Assembly: GCA_012842395.1 (NCBI GenBank)
Contig: DUSX01000018.1
Span: 180,283 to 244,282, forward strand
Direction: 5' to 3'
DNA from: Bacillota bacterium
Lineage (GTDB): Bacteria > Bacillota > SHA-98 > UBA4971
DNA: 64,000 nt
How positions within the stretch are numbered: position 1 is the first letter of the stretch; each line of letters begins with the position of its first letter. Below are positions 34,601 through 43,937 of the stretch, piece by piece. Position numbers and translations under genes: made by a program. A model generated the notes under the pieces. It saw only the letters and a list, made by a program, of their open reading frames with translations, searched no databases and had not been told where the DNA came from.

Positions 34601-35983
34601 GTGGCTTCCGAAATCTCCGGTGTGCATTCTGCCGGGCGGCGCTGGTTCTTGGCCCGAGTGAACGCGGCGAGCCCGGCGCAGGTTTTGGTGGGCGGCTTTG
34701 CGAGCCTGATTCTCGTAGGCGCGCTGCTGTTGACGCTTCCCGTCTCGTCTAGGGACGGGGCGCCGCTTCCCTTCCTCGACGCCTTGTTCACGTCTACGTC
34801 GGCGGTCTGCGTGACCGGCCTCGTGGTCGTGGACACTCATGACCAGTTCTCATTGTTCGGCCAGATCGTGATACTGCTCCTCATTCAGGTGGGCGGGCTC
34901 GGGATCATGACCATGTCCACGCTCATCTTCCTTCTGCTCGGCAGAAGGGTATCCCTTCGGAACAGGCTTATCATTCAGGAAGCCATGAATCACCTGACCC
35001 TTGAGGGAATGGTGCGCCTGGTCAGGAGAGTCCTTCTGGTCACGATGACCGTCGAAGGTGCCGGCGCGCTCCTCCTGGCAGCGCGATGGTCCTTCGACAT
35101 GGGTTTTCCGAAATGCCTTTATTACGGCGTGTTCCACGCAGTGTCCGCATTCTGCAACTCAGGCATTGACCTCTTTGGAGGATTCAGGAGCCTCTCGGGG
35201 TATGCCACGGATGTCTGGGTCAACCTCGTGATCACCTCTCTCATCATTGTGGGCGGCCTGGGCTTCTCGGTGGTGAGTGAGGTCGTGGCACATCGCAGGG
35301 GAACCCGATTGAGCCTGCATGCGAGGCTGGTGCTCCTCACAACGGCGACTCTCATCGCAGTCGGGACGATCGTGATATTCCTACTCGAGTGGGATAATCC
35401 GGCGACCCTGGGGCCGTTGGGTCCGCTCGGGAGGGTGTTGGGCGCCTACTTTCAGGCTGTCACACCACGCACGGCCGGGTTCAGTACCGTATCCATTGGC
35501 GACATGCGGGCGGCCACGCAGCTTTTCTTGGTGATCCTCATGTTCATCGGGGCTTCCCCAGGCTCGACCGGAGGTGGGATAAAAACATCGACGTTCGCCA
35601 CCCTCCTTCTTGCGGTGAGGAGCGTGGTCAGGGGCAAGGAGGACGTGGAGGTCTTCGAGCGGAGGATCCCCCGAAGGATCGTATACAGGGCTCTGGCGGT
35701 TTCGATGATATCCCTTGCCCTCGTGGTCGTCATGACCATGGCTTTGTCGATAACCCGCAACGACGACCTACTATCGGTCCTTTTCGAGGCCACGTCGGCG
35801 TTCGGGACAGTCGGCCTTTCCATGGGGCTCACGCCGAACCTAACGCCGCTCGGCAAGGTTCTCATAATGGCCACGATGTTCGCGGGACGCGTCGGCCCTC
35901 TCACGGTGGCAACGGCCATCGCTCAGAGGCAGCACGCCGCCAATGCCGTCAAGTACCCTGAGGAGCGGATCATGGTTGGATGA
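34601..35983 (+). CDS. ktrB: TrkH/KtrB-family potassium uptake channel subunit
   Basis: A 460-residue membrane protein of the TrkH/KtrB superfamily. The four selectivity-filter loops are seen in order: STSAVCVTGLVV, HAVSAFCNSGIDLF, QAVTPRTAGFSTV and EATSAFGTVGLSMG. The gating-loop region SPGSTGGGIKTSTF is also present. The regulatory TrkA/KtrA gene is not adjacent. The start is GTG 34601 with gggaggg seven bases upstream; a TTG at 34574 is in frame. It is transcribed from a consensus promoter at 34522-34549. Confidence 0.92.
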   Translation: MASEISGVHSAGRRWFLARVNAASPAQVLVGGFASLILVGALLLTLPVSSRDGAPLPFLDALFTSTSAVCVTGLVVVDTHDQFSLFGQIVILLLIQVGGLGIMTMSTLIFLLLGRRVSLRNRLIIQEAMNHLTLEGMVRLVRRVLLVTMTVEGAGALLLAARWSFDMGFPKCLYYGVFHAVSAFCNSGIDLFGGFRSLSGYATDVWVNLVITSLIIVGGLGFSVVSEVVAHRRGTRLSLHARLVLLTTATLIAVGTIVIFLLEWDNPATLGPLGPLGRVLGAYFQAVTPRTAGFSTVSIGDMRAATQLFLVILMFIGASPGSTGGGIKTSTFATLLLAVRSVVRGKEDVEVFERRIPRRIVYRALAVSMISLALVVVMTMALSITRNDDLLSVLFEATSAFGTVGLSMGLTPNLTPLGKVLIMATMFAGRVGPLTVATAIAQRQHAANAVKYPEERIMVG

Positions 35984-35993
35984 AAAAGACATG

Positions 35994-36023
35994 TTGCGGC
36001 GGACACTCGACTTAGCATAGTAT
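35994..36023 (+). promoter_or_regulatory. Putative promoter of the arginine decarboxylase gene
   Basis: TTGCGG (35994-35999) and TAGTAT (36018-36023), spaced by 18 bp, about 40 bp before the start codon. Confidence 0.45.
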
Positions 36024-36064
36024 GTAGTCGGTTCGAGGTCTATCAAGAGTGGAGGGATCAACGT

Positions 36065-36523
36065 ATGTTGCCGACGCCTCGCAAATTCACCCTTGTCGCC
36101 GGGAGCTCCGAGGGCGACACCGCGCTCACTGCGTTCGACAAGGCGCTTCTCGCCGCCGGAATCGGGAATCTCAACCTCCTGAAAGTGTCGAGCATTCTGC
36201 CTCCAGGTGCGGAGTACATGGATGCACTTGACATACCGCCGGGTTCGTTGACTCCGACAGCTTACGGCTCGGTCACCAGCGACGTTCCCGGGGAGCGCAT
36301 AGCGGCTGCAATCGGTGTCGGCATCGTCTCCGGAAGCTTCGGGGTGATCATGGAGTTCGGGGGCAAGTGCTCGAGGGAGGAAGCTGAGGACACCATCGAG
36401 AGGATGATACGCGAGGCTCTCGCTTTCCGGAAGATGGTGCCCGACAAGATCCTCATAAAGGGCACGGAGCACGTGGTTCAGAAGATCGGATGTGCCTTTG
36501 CAGGTGCGGCCCTCTGGTACTAG
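36065..36523 (+). CDS. Pyruvoyl-dependent arginine decarboxylase
   Basis: A 152-residue proenzyme of the pyruvoyl-dependent arginine decarboxylase family. Self-cleavage is expected at the Ser-Ser bond in LKVSSILPPGAEYM, creating the pyruvoyl group on the alpha chain. The conserved GGKCSREEAE segment in the C-terminal half is present. It converts arginine to agmatine in the cytoplasm. The agmatinase-like gene 200 bp downstream provides the next step to putrescine. Length matches archaeal and clostridial enzymes. Confidence 0.92.
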   Translation: MLPTPRKFTLVAGSSEGDTALTAFDKALLAAGIGNLNLLKVSSILPPGAEYMDALDIPPGSLTPTAYGSVTSDVPGERIAAAIGVGIVSGSFGVIMEFGGKCSREEAEDTIERMIREALAFRKMVPDKILIKGTEHVVQKIGCAFAGAALWY

Positions 36524-36721
36524 AAGGGTCCCGAGCAGGTGTACACCGCCCACGCCTCGTCTCTGCTGCGCCCGCTCTATCCGCGCGCAGGGTCAGGCGC
36601 TCTCGGCTGCGACGCGGTGGGCCTGCATGAGGGGCGAGTGTACTGACCGGGCAGCCCCTCGCGGGGCAGGATTGGTGATAGGTGGCTCTTGGAAGTTGAC
36701 GTGCGGTGGGAGATGCTGGAT

Positions 36722-37645
36722 ATGAGTATCCTCGTGGAAAAGAGAGACGGATTCCTCGGGGCGCGCACTGACTACGATCGCGCCGATATCGTAATCCTGG
36801 GGCTTCCCATGGACTTTACTACGAGCTGGCGGCCTGGTGCGCGCGGCGGACCCGCCAAGATACGCGAGGTTTCGTTCTCCCTCGAGGAGTACAGCCCCAG
36901 CCAGGGGCGAACCCTTGCGTCGGTGAGGGCTGCTGACATCGGCGACGTATCCCTCCCGCTCGGCAATACCGAGAAGAGCCTCGACGCCATCGGACAGGTC
37001 GTGGAAAGGATCGTCGAAGACGGCAAGATCCCATTTGCGCTCGGAGGCGAGCATCTCGTGACCCTTCCGTGCGTGCGGGCTGTCGCCGGGGCGCACGGGG
37101 ATCTTGTCGTCGTCCACCTCGACGCCCATGCTGACCTCCGAGACGAGTTCGCTGGGCAGAAGCTCTCCCACGCCACGGTCCTGAGAAGGGTTGCGGAGAT
37201 CGTCGGGGTGGACAACCTTTACCAGGTCGGCATCAGATCAGGGGCGGCCGAGGAGTTTGCGCCCGGTCGCTGGGGTCCGCACAGGATCGCTGGACCCGTG
37301 CCTGCGGCCGTGCGAGCTGTGCTGGAGCAGTTAGGGGACCGGCCGTGCTACGTGACGCTCGACATCGACGTGGTTGACCCCGCTTTCGCGCCGGGAACGG
37401 GCACGCCAGAGCCGGGCGGATGTTCCTCGTCTGAGATCCTCGATGCCGCAGAGCTTCTCGCGCGCGCGAATGTCGTAGGTTTCGACCTTGTAGAGGTCGC
37501 GCCGCCGTGGGATTTCTCCGACATCACCTCGCTCCTTGCCGCCAAGATCGTGCGGGAGATGCTCCTTGGAGTAAGCGCCCGTCTTGCCTCCGCGACACGG
37601 GCCCCCGGTCGGACAGGCCCTAGTGACAGCGGGGAATTGCCATAG
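36722..37645 (+). CDS. speB: Agmatinase-family ureohydrolase
   Basis: A 307-residue arginase/agmatinase-family enzyme with all Mn2+ ligand motifs: GGEHLVT, HLDAHADLRDE, SHATVLRR and DIDVVDPAFAPGTGTPEPGG. With the pyruvoyl arginine decarboxylase upstream it should hydrolyse agmatine to putrescine and urea. The start is ATG 36722 with gtgggag about ten bases upstream; ATG 36713 and TTG 36689 are in-frame alternatives. A promoter for the next operon begins just past its stop. Confidence 0.9.
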   Translation: MSILVEKRDGFLGARTDYDRADIVILGLPMDFTTSWRPGARGGPAKIREVSFSLEEYSPSQGRTLASVRAADIGDVSLPLGNTEKSLDAIGQVVERIVEDGKIPFALGGEHLVTLPCVRAVAGAHGDLVVVHLDAHADLRDEFAGQKLSHATVLRRVAEIVGVDNLYQVGIRSGAAEEFAPGRWGPHRIAGPVPAAVRAVLEQLGDRPCYVTLDIDVVDPAFAPGTGTPEPGGCSSSEILDAAELLARANVVGFDLVEVAPPWDFSDITSLLAAKIVREMLLGVSARLASATRAPGRTGPSDSGELP

Positions 37646-37666
37646 TCCAGCTTTGGAGTGTATAAT
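37637..37666 (+). promoter_or_regulatory. Promoter of the ABC exporter operon
   Basis: TTGCCA (37637-37642) and TATAAT (37661-37666), 18 bp apart. It overlaps the agmatinase stop and forces the exporter start downstream of about 37672. Confidence 0.65.
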
Positions 37667-37761
37667 TGGATCGTCGCCCCCCGCACCTACGCATCGCGCG
37701 AGGCCCAGAGGGGGTCTTTTCCCACCAACGCGCCTCAAGCGCGGCTTTGAGGTTGGAGCCT

Positions 37762-39522
37762 GTGCGGCGTAGATTTGGGCTTCTGAAAGACTTCTTTGTA
37801 CGCTACAAGTCCAGGTATACCCTGGGCGTTCTTTTCCTGGTGGCGGTCGATGCCCTGCAGCTTGTGGTTCCGCGCATCCTCGGGAGGGTGACGGACGAGG
37901 TCCGCGCTGGCAAGCTCGACGCGAGCGGCCTTGCGCGTTACGTCGGCCTCATCGTGGGCATCGCCGTGCTGGTTGGGGTGGGCAGATACTTCTGGCGGAT
38001 GTACATAATGGGCACCGCTCGCCTCATCGACTACACGCTGAGGAACAAGTTCTTTGGACACCTGGAGACCCTCTCCGCGAGTTTCTTCAACAACCACAAG
38101 ACCGGCGATTTAATGGCGCACGCGACCAACGATATCCATGCCGTGAGGCACGCTCTGGCGCAAGGCGTGGTCATGTCGGTGGACGCGGCCTTCCTCACGA
38201 TCGCCACTGTCGCCATCCTTGTACGCACCATAGACCTGCGGTTGGTGGCACTCGGGCTGGCGCCTCTTCCGTTCGTTGCCCTGGTCGTGACCCATTTCTC
38301 ACGTGTCATACATCTGAGATTCCTAACTGTCCAGAAGACGTTCGCGGACCTCACCGACCGAACCCAGGAGAATCTGAGCGGCATACGGGTGGTCAAGGCG
38401 TTCGTGCAGGAAGAGTCGGAGGTGGGAAAGTTCACCGAGGTCGCCCAGCGCGTGGTCGACGCCAACATGCACCTCGTCAGGATCTGGGGCCTCTTCTGGC
38501 CGCTGGTCCAGTTCATCGCGGGCTTGGGTTTCGTGGTGGTTCTCGGATACGGCGGCAGGCTCGTGATCTCCGGCGATATCAGCCTGGGGGACTTCGTGGC
38601 CTTCGGGGGCTACCTCGGTATGGCTACCTGGCCCATGATGGCCATCGGATGGGTCGTCAACACTCTGCAAAGAGGCATGGCCTCCATGGACAGGTTGAAC
38701 GTGATATTCTCCACGAGGCCGGAGGTTGAGGATTCAACGGATCTCGCCCCCGTAAGCCGGCTTGAGGGAGAGATCGAGTTTCGGGGTCTCCTGTTCGCCT
38801 ATCCTGGCCAGGACCGTCCGGCTCTCCGCAACATCGACCTCAGGATCCCTGCTGGGCGCACCCTGGGGATACTAGGCAGGACCGGAAGCGGGAAGACAAC
38901 CCTTGTCAGCCTTCTCTTGCGCCTCTACAATCCCGGCCCGGGCCAGCTTCTCATGGACGGCGTCGACATCAACAAGATCCCCCTCGCCGTCTTACGCCGC
39001 GACATCGGGTACGTTCCGCAGGACAACTTCCTGTTCTCGTCGTCTGTCCGGGAGAACATCGGCTTTGCCTCTGACGATTTCTCACCCGAGGAGATCGAGA
39101 AGGCAGCCGAGATCGCGGGCGTGGCGGACGACGTGCGCGGGTTCCCCGAGGGGTTTGGCACGATAGTGGGCGAGCGCGGGGTAACGCTGTCCGGCGGACA
39201 GAAGCAGAGGATCGCGATAGCGAGGGCGATTGTGAAGAATCCAAGGATACTCATCCTTGACGACTGCTTCTCCGCTGTGGACACGGAGACAGAGGAGAGG
39301 ATCCTGAAGTCGCTACGAGGCATCATGCGACAACGGACGACCATTCTCATATCCCACAGGATATCCACCCTGAAAGAGGCGGACGAGATTATCGTGCTGG
39401 ATGACGGCGAGATCGTAGAGCAGGGCGACCACGAGTCCCTTGTGGCCGCCGGGGGCATTTACGCCGACATCTACGAGCGCCAGCTGCTCGAAGAAGAGCT
39501 AACCTCCACTGAGGAGACGTGA
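37762..39522 (+). CDS. Heterodimeric ABC exporter subunit 1 (BmrC/YheI-like)
   Basis: A 586-residue half-transporter with six membrane segments followed by an ATPase domain. Walker A is GRTGSGKTTLV, the signature LSGGQKQRIAIARAI, and the switch region LISHRIST. Walker B reads ILILDDCFSAVD, with Asp in place of the catalytic Glu, so this subunit contributes the degenerate nucleotide site. The start at GTG 37762 has gaggttggag upstream; an upstream frame extension would begin inside the -10 box. It lies 3 bp from the partner gene. Multidrug or lipid export is likely. Confidence 0.88.
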   Translation: MRRRFGLLKDFFVRYKSRYTLGVLFLVAVDALQLVVPRILGRVTDEVRAGKLDASGLARYVGLIVGIAVLVGVGRYFWRMYIMGTARLIDYTLRNKFFGHLETLSASFFNNHKTGDLMAHATNDIHAVRHALAQGVVMSVDAAFLTIATVAILVRTIDLRLVALGLAPLPFVALVVTHFSRVIHLRFLTVQKTFADLTDRTQENLSGIRVVKAFVQEESEVGKFTEVAQRVVDANMHLVRIWGLFWPLVQFIAGLGFVVVLGYGGRLVISGDISLGDFVAFGGYLGMATWPMMAIGWVVNTLQRGMASMDRLNVIFSTRPEVEDSTDLAPVSRLEGEIEFRGLLFAYPGQDRPALRNIDLRIPAGRTLGILGRTGSGKTTLVSLLLRLYNPGPGQLLMDGVDINKIPLAVLRRDIGYVPQDNFLFSSSVRENIGFASDDFSPEEIEKAAEIAGVADDVRGFPEGFGTIVGERGVTLSGGQKQRIAIARAIVKNPRILILDDCFSAVDTETEERILKSLRGIMRQRTTILISHRISTLKEADEIIVLDDGEIVEQGDHESLVAAGGIYADIYERQLLEEELTSTEET

Positions 39523-39525
39523 TCC

Positions 39526-41610
39526 ATGCCAGGCATCCAGGAAGAAGAGGCTATTGGGAAAGCATACGACGCGAGGTTGATGAGGCGCCTGCTCAGGTAC
39601 GCGGCCCCGTACAGGAAGCATCTGGTCGTGTGCGTGATCCTCCTCTTCGTCATCACCCTAACGGACCTCGCGCAACCTTACTTGACCAAGATAGCCATCG
39701 ACGACCACATCAACGCGTTGGGCGCGCCCATGCTCGCTTTCTCGCCCGGCCAGGAGCCGTTCCCAGGCGTCGCCATACGCGGCATGGTGTTCGTGCGCGA
39801 GAAGTGGCTTCCGAAGAGCTTTCCGCGCCACGACGGCGAGGGAGACCCAACGTCCGGCTGTCCCGCGCGGATCGAGTTTGCGGACGGGCGGTATTTCCTC
39901 GTCATGGGCGATCCCTCGAGCGAGAGCGAGGCCGCAACCAGGGACGAGCTTACGCCCGAAGAGGTGCGTGCGTTCAAGGCGCGGGACGCAGCAGGTGTGT
40001 TGAAGCTCGCCCTCGCTCTCCTTGGCGCGATGATCCTCGGGTTCGTCCTGAACTACGCGCAGGTCTACATCCTCCAATACACCGGACAGAAGATCATCTT
40101 CAACATGCGGGTGGAGATATTCCGCCATCTACAGGAGCTTTCGCTGTCGTTCTTCGACAAGAACCCCGTCGGCCGACTAGTCACGAGGGTCACCAACGAC
40201 ACTGAGGCCCTGAACGAGATGTACACGTCGGTGCTGGTGAACTTGTTCAAAGACCTGTTCTTGCTTGTGGGCATCATCGTTGTGATGCTCAGGATGAACC
40301 TCGAGCTTGCGCTCGTAAGCCTTTCGACCGTCCCGATCATCATCGGGGTTACGGTGCTCTTCCGCGCGAAGGCCCGCGAGGCATACCGGCTCGTACGCAC
40401 GAGGCTCGCCCGGATCAACGCGACGCTCGCCGAAAACATCTCCGGGATGAGGATCATCCAGATATTCGGGCGCGAAAGGAAGAAATATGAGGAGTTCGAC
40501 TCGATAAACAGGGATTACCTCGCGGCCAACATGCGCGAACTCCAGGTGTACGCCATCTTTAGGCCCGCTATGGACCTCGTGTCATCCCTGGCGCTGGCGC
40601 TGCTTGTATGGTACGGAGGCGGCCGGGTGCTCGCTGGAAGGCTCGAGTTCGGGGTGTTGTATGCGTTCATTAACTACGTCCAACAGTTCTTCCGGCCTAT
40701 CGAAGATCTGACGGACAAGTACAACATTATGCAGTCAGCCATGGCCGCATCGGAGAGGATATTCATGCTCCTCGACACTGACGCGCGGGAGCCTGATCCG
40801 GCGAAGCCCGCGTCGCTGGGGCGGCCGCGTGGAAGCATAGAGTTCCAGAACGTATGGTTCGCGTACAACGGCGAGGACTGGGTCTTGAAGGACGTGAGCT
40901 TCAAGGTCGAGCCGGGCGAGACTTGCGCCTTCGTGGGCGCCACGGGGGCGGGCAAGACATCCATCATCAGCCTGATAGGCAGGATGTATGAAATCTCGCG
41001 CGGGAGGATCCTTATAGATGGCGTTGACATCCGGGACATCCCCAGGCGTGAGCTTCGCCGCTACATCGGGGTGGTGCAGCAGGATGTGTTCCTCTTCACG
41101 GGGGACATCGAGAGCAACATTAGGCTCAACAACACTGAGATCAGCGAGAGTGACGTGCAGGAGGCCGCGAGGCACGTGAACGCCGACGCGTTCATAAGGC
41201 GGCTGCCCGGCGGGTATCGCGCCGAAGTGAAAGAGCGGGGGGTGACCCTGTCGGCGGGCCAGCGGCAACTCCTCGCATTCGCCAGGGCTCTCGCATTCGA
41301 CCCTGCCATCCTGGTGCTCGACGAGGCTACGGCGAACATCGACACGGAGACAGAGGCGCTTATCCAGGATGCCCTCGCCAGGCTCGTGCGTGGCAGGACG
41401 ACGTTGGTGGTGGCCCACAGGCTGTCAACTATCCAAAATGCTGACAAGATAGTCGTGATCCACAAGGGCAGGGTGCGTGAGATCGGCACACACCAGGAGC
41501 TTCTCGCGAAGAGGGGCATTTACTACCAGCTGTATCTCCTTCAGTACAAAGAGGAGCTCAGCCGGGCAGCGGCCGTCGGCATCGGAGGGCGGCAGCAGGG
41601 CGACTCCTGA
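39526..41610 (+). CDS. Heterodimeric ABC exporter subunit 2 (BmrD/YheH-like)
   Basis: A 694-residue half-transporter. Walker A is GATGAGKTSII, the signature LSAGQRQLLAFARAL, Walker B ILVLDEATANID with the catalytic Glu, and the switch His in VAHRLST. A hydrophilic insert of about 90 residues lies between the first two membrane segments (roughly residues 65-155, containing SFPRHDGEGDPTSGC and LTPEEVRAFKAR). It resembles the extracytoplasmic insert of BmrD-type partners. It pairs with subunit 1, supplying the active ATP site. Confidence 0.88.
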   Translation: MPGIQEEEAIGKAYDARLMRRLLRYAAPYRKHLVVCVILLFVITLTDLAQPYLTKIAIDDHINALGAPMLAFSPGQEPFPGVAIRGMVFVREKWLPKSFPRHDGEGDPTSGCPARIEFADGRYFLVMGDPSSESEAATRDELTPEEVRAFKARDAAGVLKLALALLGAMILGFVLNYAQVYILQYTGQKIIFNMRVEIFRHLQELSLSFFDKNPVGRLVTRVTNDTEALNEMYTSVLVNLFKDLFLLVGIIVVMLRMNLELALVSLSTVPIIIGVTVLFRAKAREAYRLVRTRLARINATLAENISGMRIIQIFGRERKKYEEFDSINRDYLAANMRELQVYAIFRPAMDLVSSLALALLVWYGGGRVLAGRLEFGVLYAFINYVQQFFRPIEDLTDKYNIMQSAMAASERIFMLLDTDAREPDPAKPASLGRPRGSIEFQNVWFAYNGEDWVLKDVSFKVEPGETCAFVGATGAGKTSIISLIGRMYEISRGRILIDGVDIRDIPRRELRRYIGVVQQDVFLFTGDIESNIRLNNTEISESDVQEAARHVNADAFIRRLPGGYRAEVKERGVTLSAGQRQLLAFARALAFDPAILVLDEATANIDTETEALIQDALARLVRGRTTLVVAHRLSTIQNADKIVVIHKGRVREIGTHQELLAKRGIYYQLYLLQYKEELSRAAAVGIGGRQQGDS

Positions 41611-41693
41611 CCTCCCGCCGGTCGGTCGCGCCGACCGGCATGCGTCGCGTCTCTCGCTTCCTCGCTTCGCTATACGCCCATCGAGATGTGGTG

Positions 41694-41699
41694 TATAAT
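41694..41699 (+). promoter_or_regulatory. -10 element upstream of the sigma-54 activator gene
   Basis: A perfect TATAAT lies 19 bp before the start codon. The -35 is poor (TTCGCT near 41666), so expression may be weak or need help. Confidence 0.4.
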
Positions 41700-41717
41700 T
41701 GCCCCGGAGGGAGATAG

Positions 41718-43154
41718 ATGCCGTCGCATGTCCTGGTTGATCCCGAACGGTGCACGCAGTGCGGCAAGTGCGTGGCGGGATGTCCGTCCGGGGCGATGTC
41801 CTGCGCGAGCGGGCATGCGCCCGCCGTGGATGCGTCCAAGTGTGACGGGTGCGGAGAGTGCTTCAGGCTGTGCCCTGAGCGCGCTCTAGTGTTGGGTGGG
41901 GGCGCGGAAGGCGTGCTGTGGCTGCTCGCGGCGGGTGGCCGCGCGGCGCAGGCGGCCGACGGCGCCTTCGTCTCGGCGTTGCCGGGGCTCGAGCGAGGTA
42001 CGCTGGTCCGGGCGGCCCGCGAGATGCTTGGGCGAGGTCGTCACGCGCATCAGGCTCCCTCGCCTGCCACGGGCGGGCAGGGCGAGGGCGAAGAGGGCGC
42101 GAAGGACTGTCGCGAGAGCGAGGCCCCGACTCTGTGCGTCAGTCATACTCGCCGCCGGGGCGGTTCGGGAGCTGGATATCCAGCGGTGGTGGCGTACAGC
42201 GTGGAGATGGGGCGTGTCCTGCAGCTGGCCGCGAAGGTGGCCCCGGTGAACACCACCGTCCTTATCCTTGGGGAATCCGGCGTTGGCAAGGAGGTCGTGG
42301 CGCGATTCATTCACATGAGCGGGCCGCGCCGGAACGGCCCGTTCGTCAACATCAATTGCGGCGCCATTCCGGGGTCCCTACTGGAGTCCGAGCTCTTCGG
42401 GTACGAGGCAGGTGCGTTCACCGGCGCGAGGCGCGAGGGCAAGCCCGGGATGATCGAGATGGCCGCCGGGGGAACGCTGTTCCTCGACGAGATATCGGAG
42501 CTTCCCACCGACCTCCAGGTGAAGCTGTTGCAGGTCATCCAGGAGCGAAAGCTCGTGCGGGTGGGCGGGGTGAAGCCCCTGAACGTGGACATCCGCATAA
42601 TCGCAGCGACCAATCGCGACCTCGCGGCCATGGTGGCGAGGGGGGAGTTCCGCGCGGACCTCTTCTACCGGCTGAACGTCGTCCCCATCACCATTCCGCC
42701 CCTGCGCGAGCGGCCTGACGACGTGATCCCCCTTATCTACCATTTCCTTGACAGGTATAACAGCGCCCATGGCTACAAGAAGGTCATCAGCGAGGACGCG
42801 CGCGAGGTCTTGACGCGATACTCGTGGCCTGGGAACGTTAGGGAGCTCGAGAACCTCATCGAACGGTTGGTGGTTACCGTCGAGGGCGATGAGATCACCG
42901 TGAGGGATCTGCCCAAGGCGATCCTTGAGGAAGGCGGGGTGAGCCAGCCGCACGTGGTGGTGGGCGGGATCATGCCGCTCCGCCAGGCCGTGGAGGAAGT
43001 CGAGAGGCAGCTCATCCAGCGCGCGCTCGCTGAGAACAGGAGCACGTACAGCATAGCCAAGCTTCTCGGAGTCAATCAATCCACCGTGGTGCGGAAGATA
43101 AAGAAATACGCCGCAACGCGCGGCGCGACCGCTCCTTCGGCCAAGGCGCGATAA
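41718..43154 (+). CDS. Sigma-54-dependent activator with N-terminal 2x[4Fe-4S] ferredoxin domain
   Basis: A 478-residue enhancer-binding protein. Residues 1-60 form a bacterial-ferredoxin domain with two cluster motifs (CTQCGKCVAGCP and CDGCGECFRLCP) in place of a PAS, GAF or receiver sensor. After a linker rich in Gly, Arg and Glu (60-150) comes the AAA+ domain: Walker A GESGVGKE (about 184), the sigma-54 contact loop GAFTGA (about 233), Walker B GGTLFLDEI and the R-finger region ELPTDLQVKLLQVIQE. A C-terminal Fis-type helix-turn-helix ends with STYSIAKLLGVNQSTVVRKI. It lies upstream of the hydrogenase operon, which has a sigma-54 promoter, so it is the probable regulator, sensing cellular redox or ferredoxin state. 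Confidence 0.9.
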   Translation: MPSHVLVDPERCTQCGKCVAGCPSGAMSCASGHAPAVDASKCDGCGECFRLCPERALVLGGGAEGVLWLLAAGGRAAQAADGAFVSALPGLERGTLVRAAREMLGRGRHAHQAPSPATGGQGEGEEGAKDCRESEAPTLCVSHTRRRGGSGAGYPAVVAYSVEMGRVLQLAAKVAPVNTTVLILGESGVGKEVVARFIHMSGPRRNGPFVNINCGAIPGSLLESELFGYEAGAFTGARREGKPGMIEMAAGGTLFLDEISELPTDLQVKLLQVIQERKLVRVGGVKPLNVDIRIIAATNRDLAAMVARGEFRADLFYRLNVVPITIPPLRERPDDVIPLIYHFLDRYNSAHGYKKVISEDAREVLTRYSWPGNVRELENLIERLVVTVEGDEITVRDLPKAILEEGGVSQPHVVVGGIMPLRQAVEEVERQLIQRALAENRSTYSIAKLLGVNQSTVVRKIKKYAATRGATAPSAKAR

Positions 43155-43259
43155 GAGTCGGGGTCACCGCTGGGCGAGAGCGCGGGTCACCGCGCCGCGT
43201 CTCTCCATGCGGACGGCTTGACGCATTCAGCGACCACGGTGACGTTGTGGACGTGGGGG

Positions 43260-43295
43260 AATGCGCCGGTGCATTTCATGATGCATCGGCGCATT
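43260..43295. promoter_or_regulatory. 15-bp inverted repeat downstream of the activator gene
   Basis: AATGCGCCGGTGCAT and ATGCATCGGCGCATT are separated by ttcatg, with one mismatch. The T tract after it is weak. It may be a terminator for the activator gene or an activator binding site; the GTGCAT motif recurs at 43820-43839. Confidence 0.45.
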
Positions 43296-43349
43296 AGTCT
43301 GTTTGCGGTGGTCCCACGGCGAACGCCGGCGCAGGCGGTGCGTGGTCTG

Positions 43350-43520
43350 TCTCTCAACGCGCGACTTGCCTAGGGTTGCCGGCCACGCCCTCTGGGGACG
43401 ACGCGTTTGCGGCGCACCTCGTCCGGATTTGATTTGGCGCCCGAGCTCGCCGAATTCTCCACGCCCCGTTGTGCAAGCACCGGTAGCCCTGTCACTCCAA
43501 GAACAGACGACAACTTGCGA
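43350..43520. repeat. Dispersed intergenic repeat, copy D (hydrogenase control region)
   Basis: Shares gcctagggttgccggcca, cgccctctggggacgacgcg, gccgaattctccacgccccg and gtgcaagcaccggtagccct with copies A and B. Confidence 0.75.
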
Positions 43521-43724
43521 TAGATGCTGTTGAACTTGCCTAGTAGCTGCCGATTTGCGCGGCCCTGGCAACGGCCTTGCGGGCCTTAACTCAGCCGGGA
43601 TGGCATCACGTGGGTGACCCCGGCGGTCTCGTGGCGTCATACTTGGGTGCGCTGCGAGGAAAGCCGGGAGGAGGGGCAGGCGGGATCTCGCATAGGCGGC
43701 GTAGGGGGTGGTGGTCGCGATGCC

Positions 43725-43748
43725 GCGGTACGTGGCGCGGTACGTGGC
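43725..43748. repeat. Two tandem 12-bp copies of GCGGTACGTGGC
   Basis: Exact tandem repeat lying about 190-215 bp before the -24 element, a typical distance for sigma-54 enhancer sites. It is a candidate binding site for the ferredoxin-domain activator. Confidence 0.5.
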
Positions 43749-43937
43749 GGGCGCCGACATGCCGCGACCCCCTCTTGCACGGGAGCGGTCACTTTCGATC
43801 GGCAGTCCGTGATGCGACTGTGCATTAGGCGCGGTGCATCGCTCCGGGCGAGCCGGGGGTGGGCGAACGAGATTGTGACAGACGGCACAATGGGTTGGAC
43901 GCGCCTGGACGGATCCATTGTGATAACCTTCACAAGC

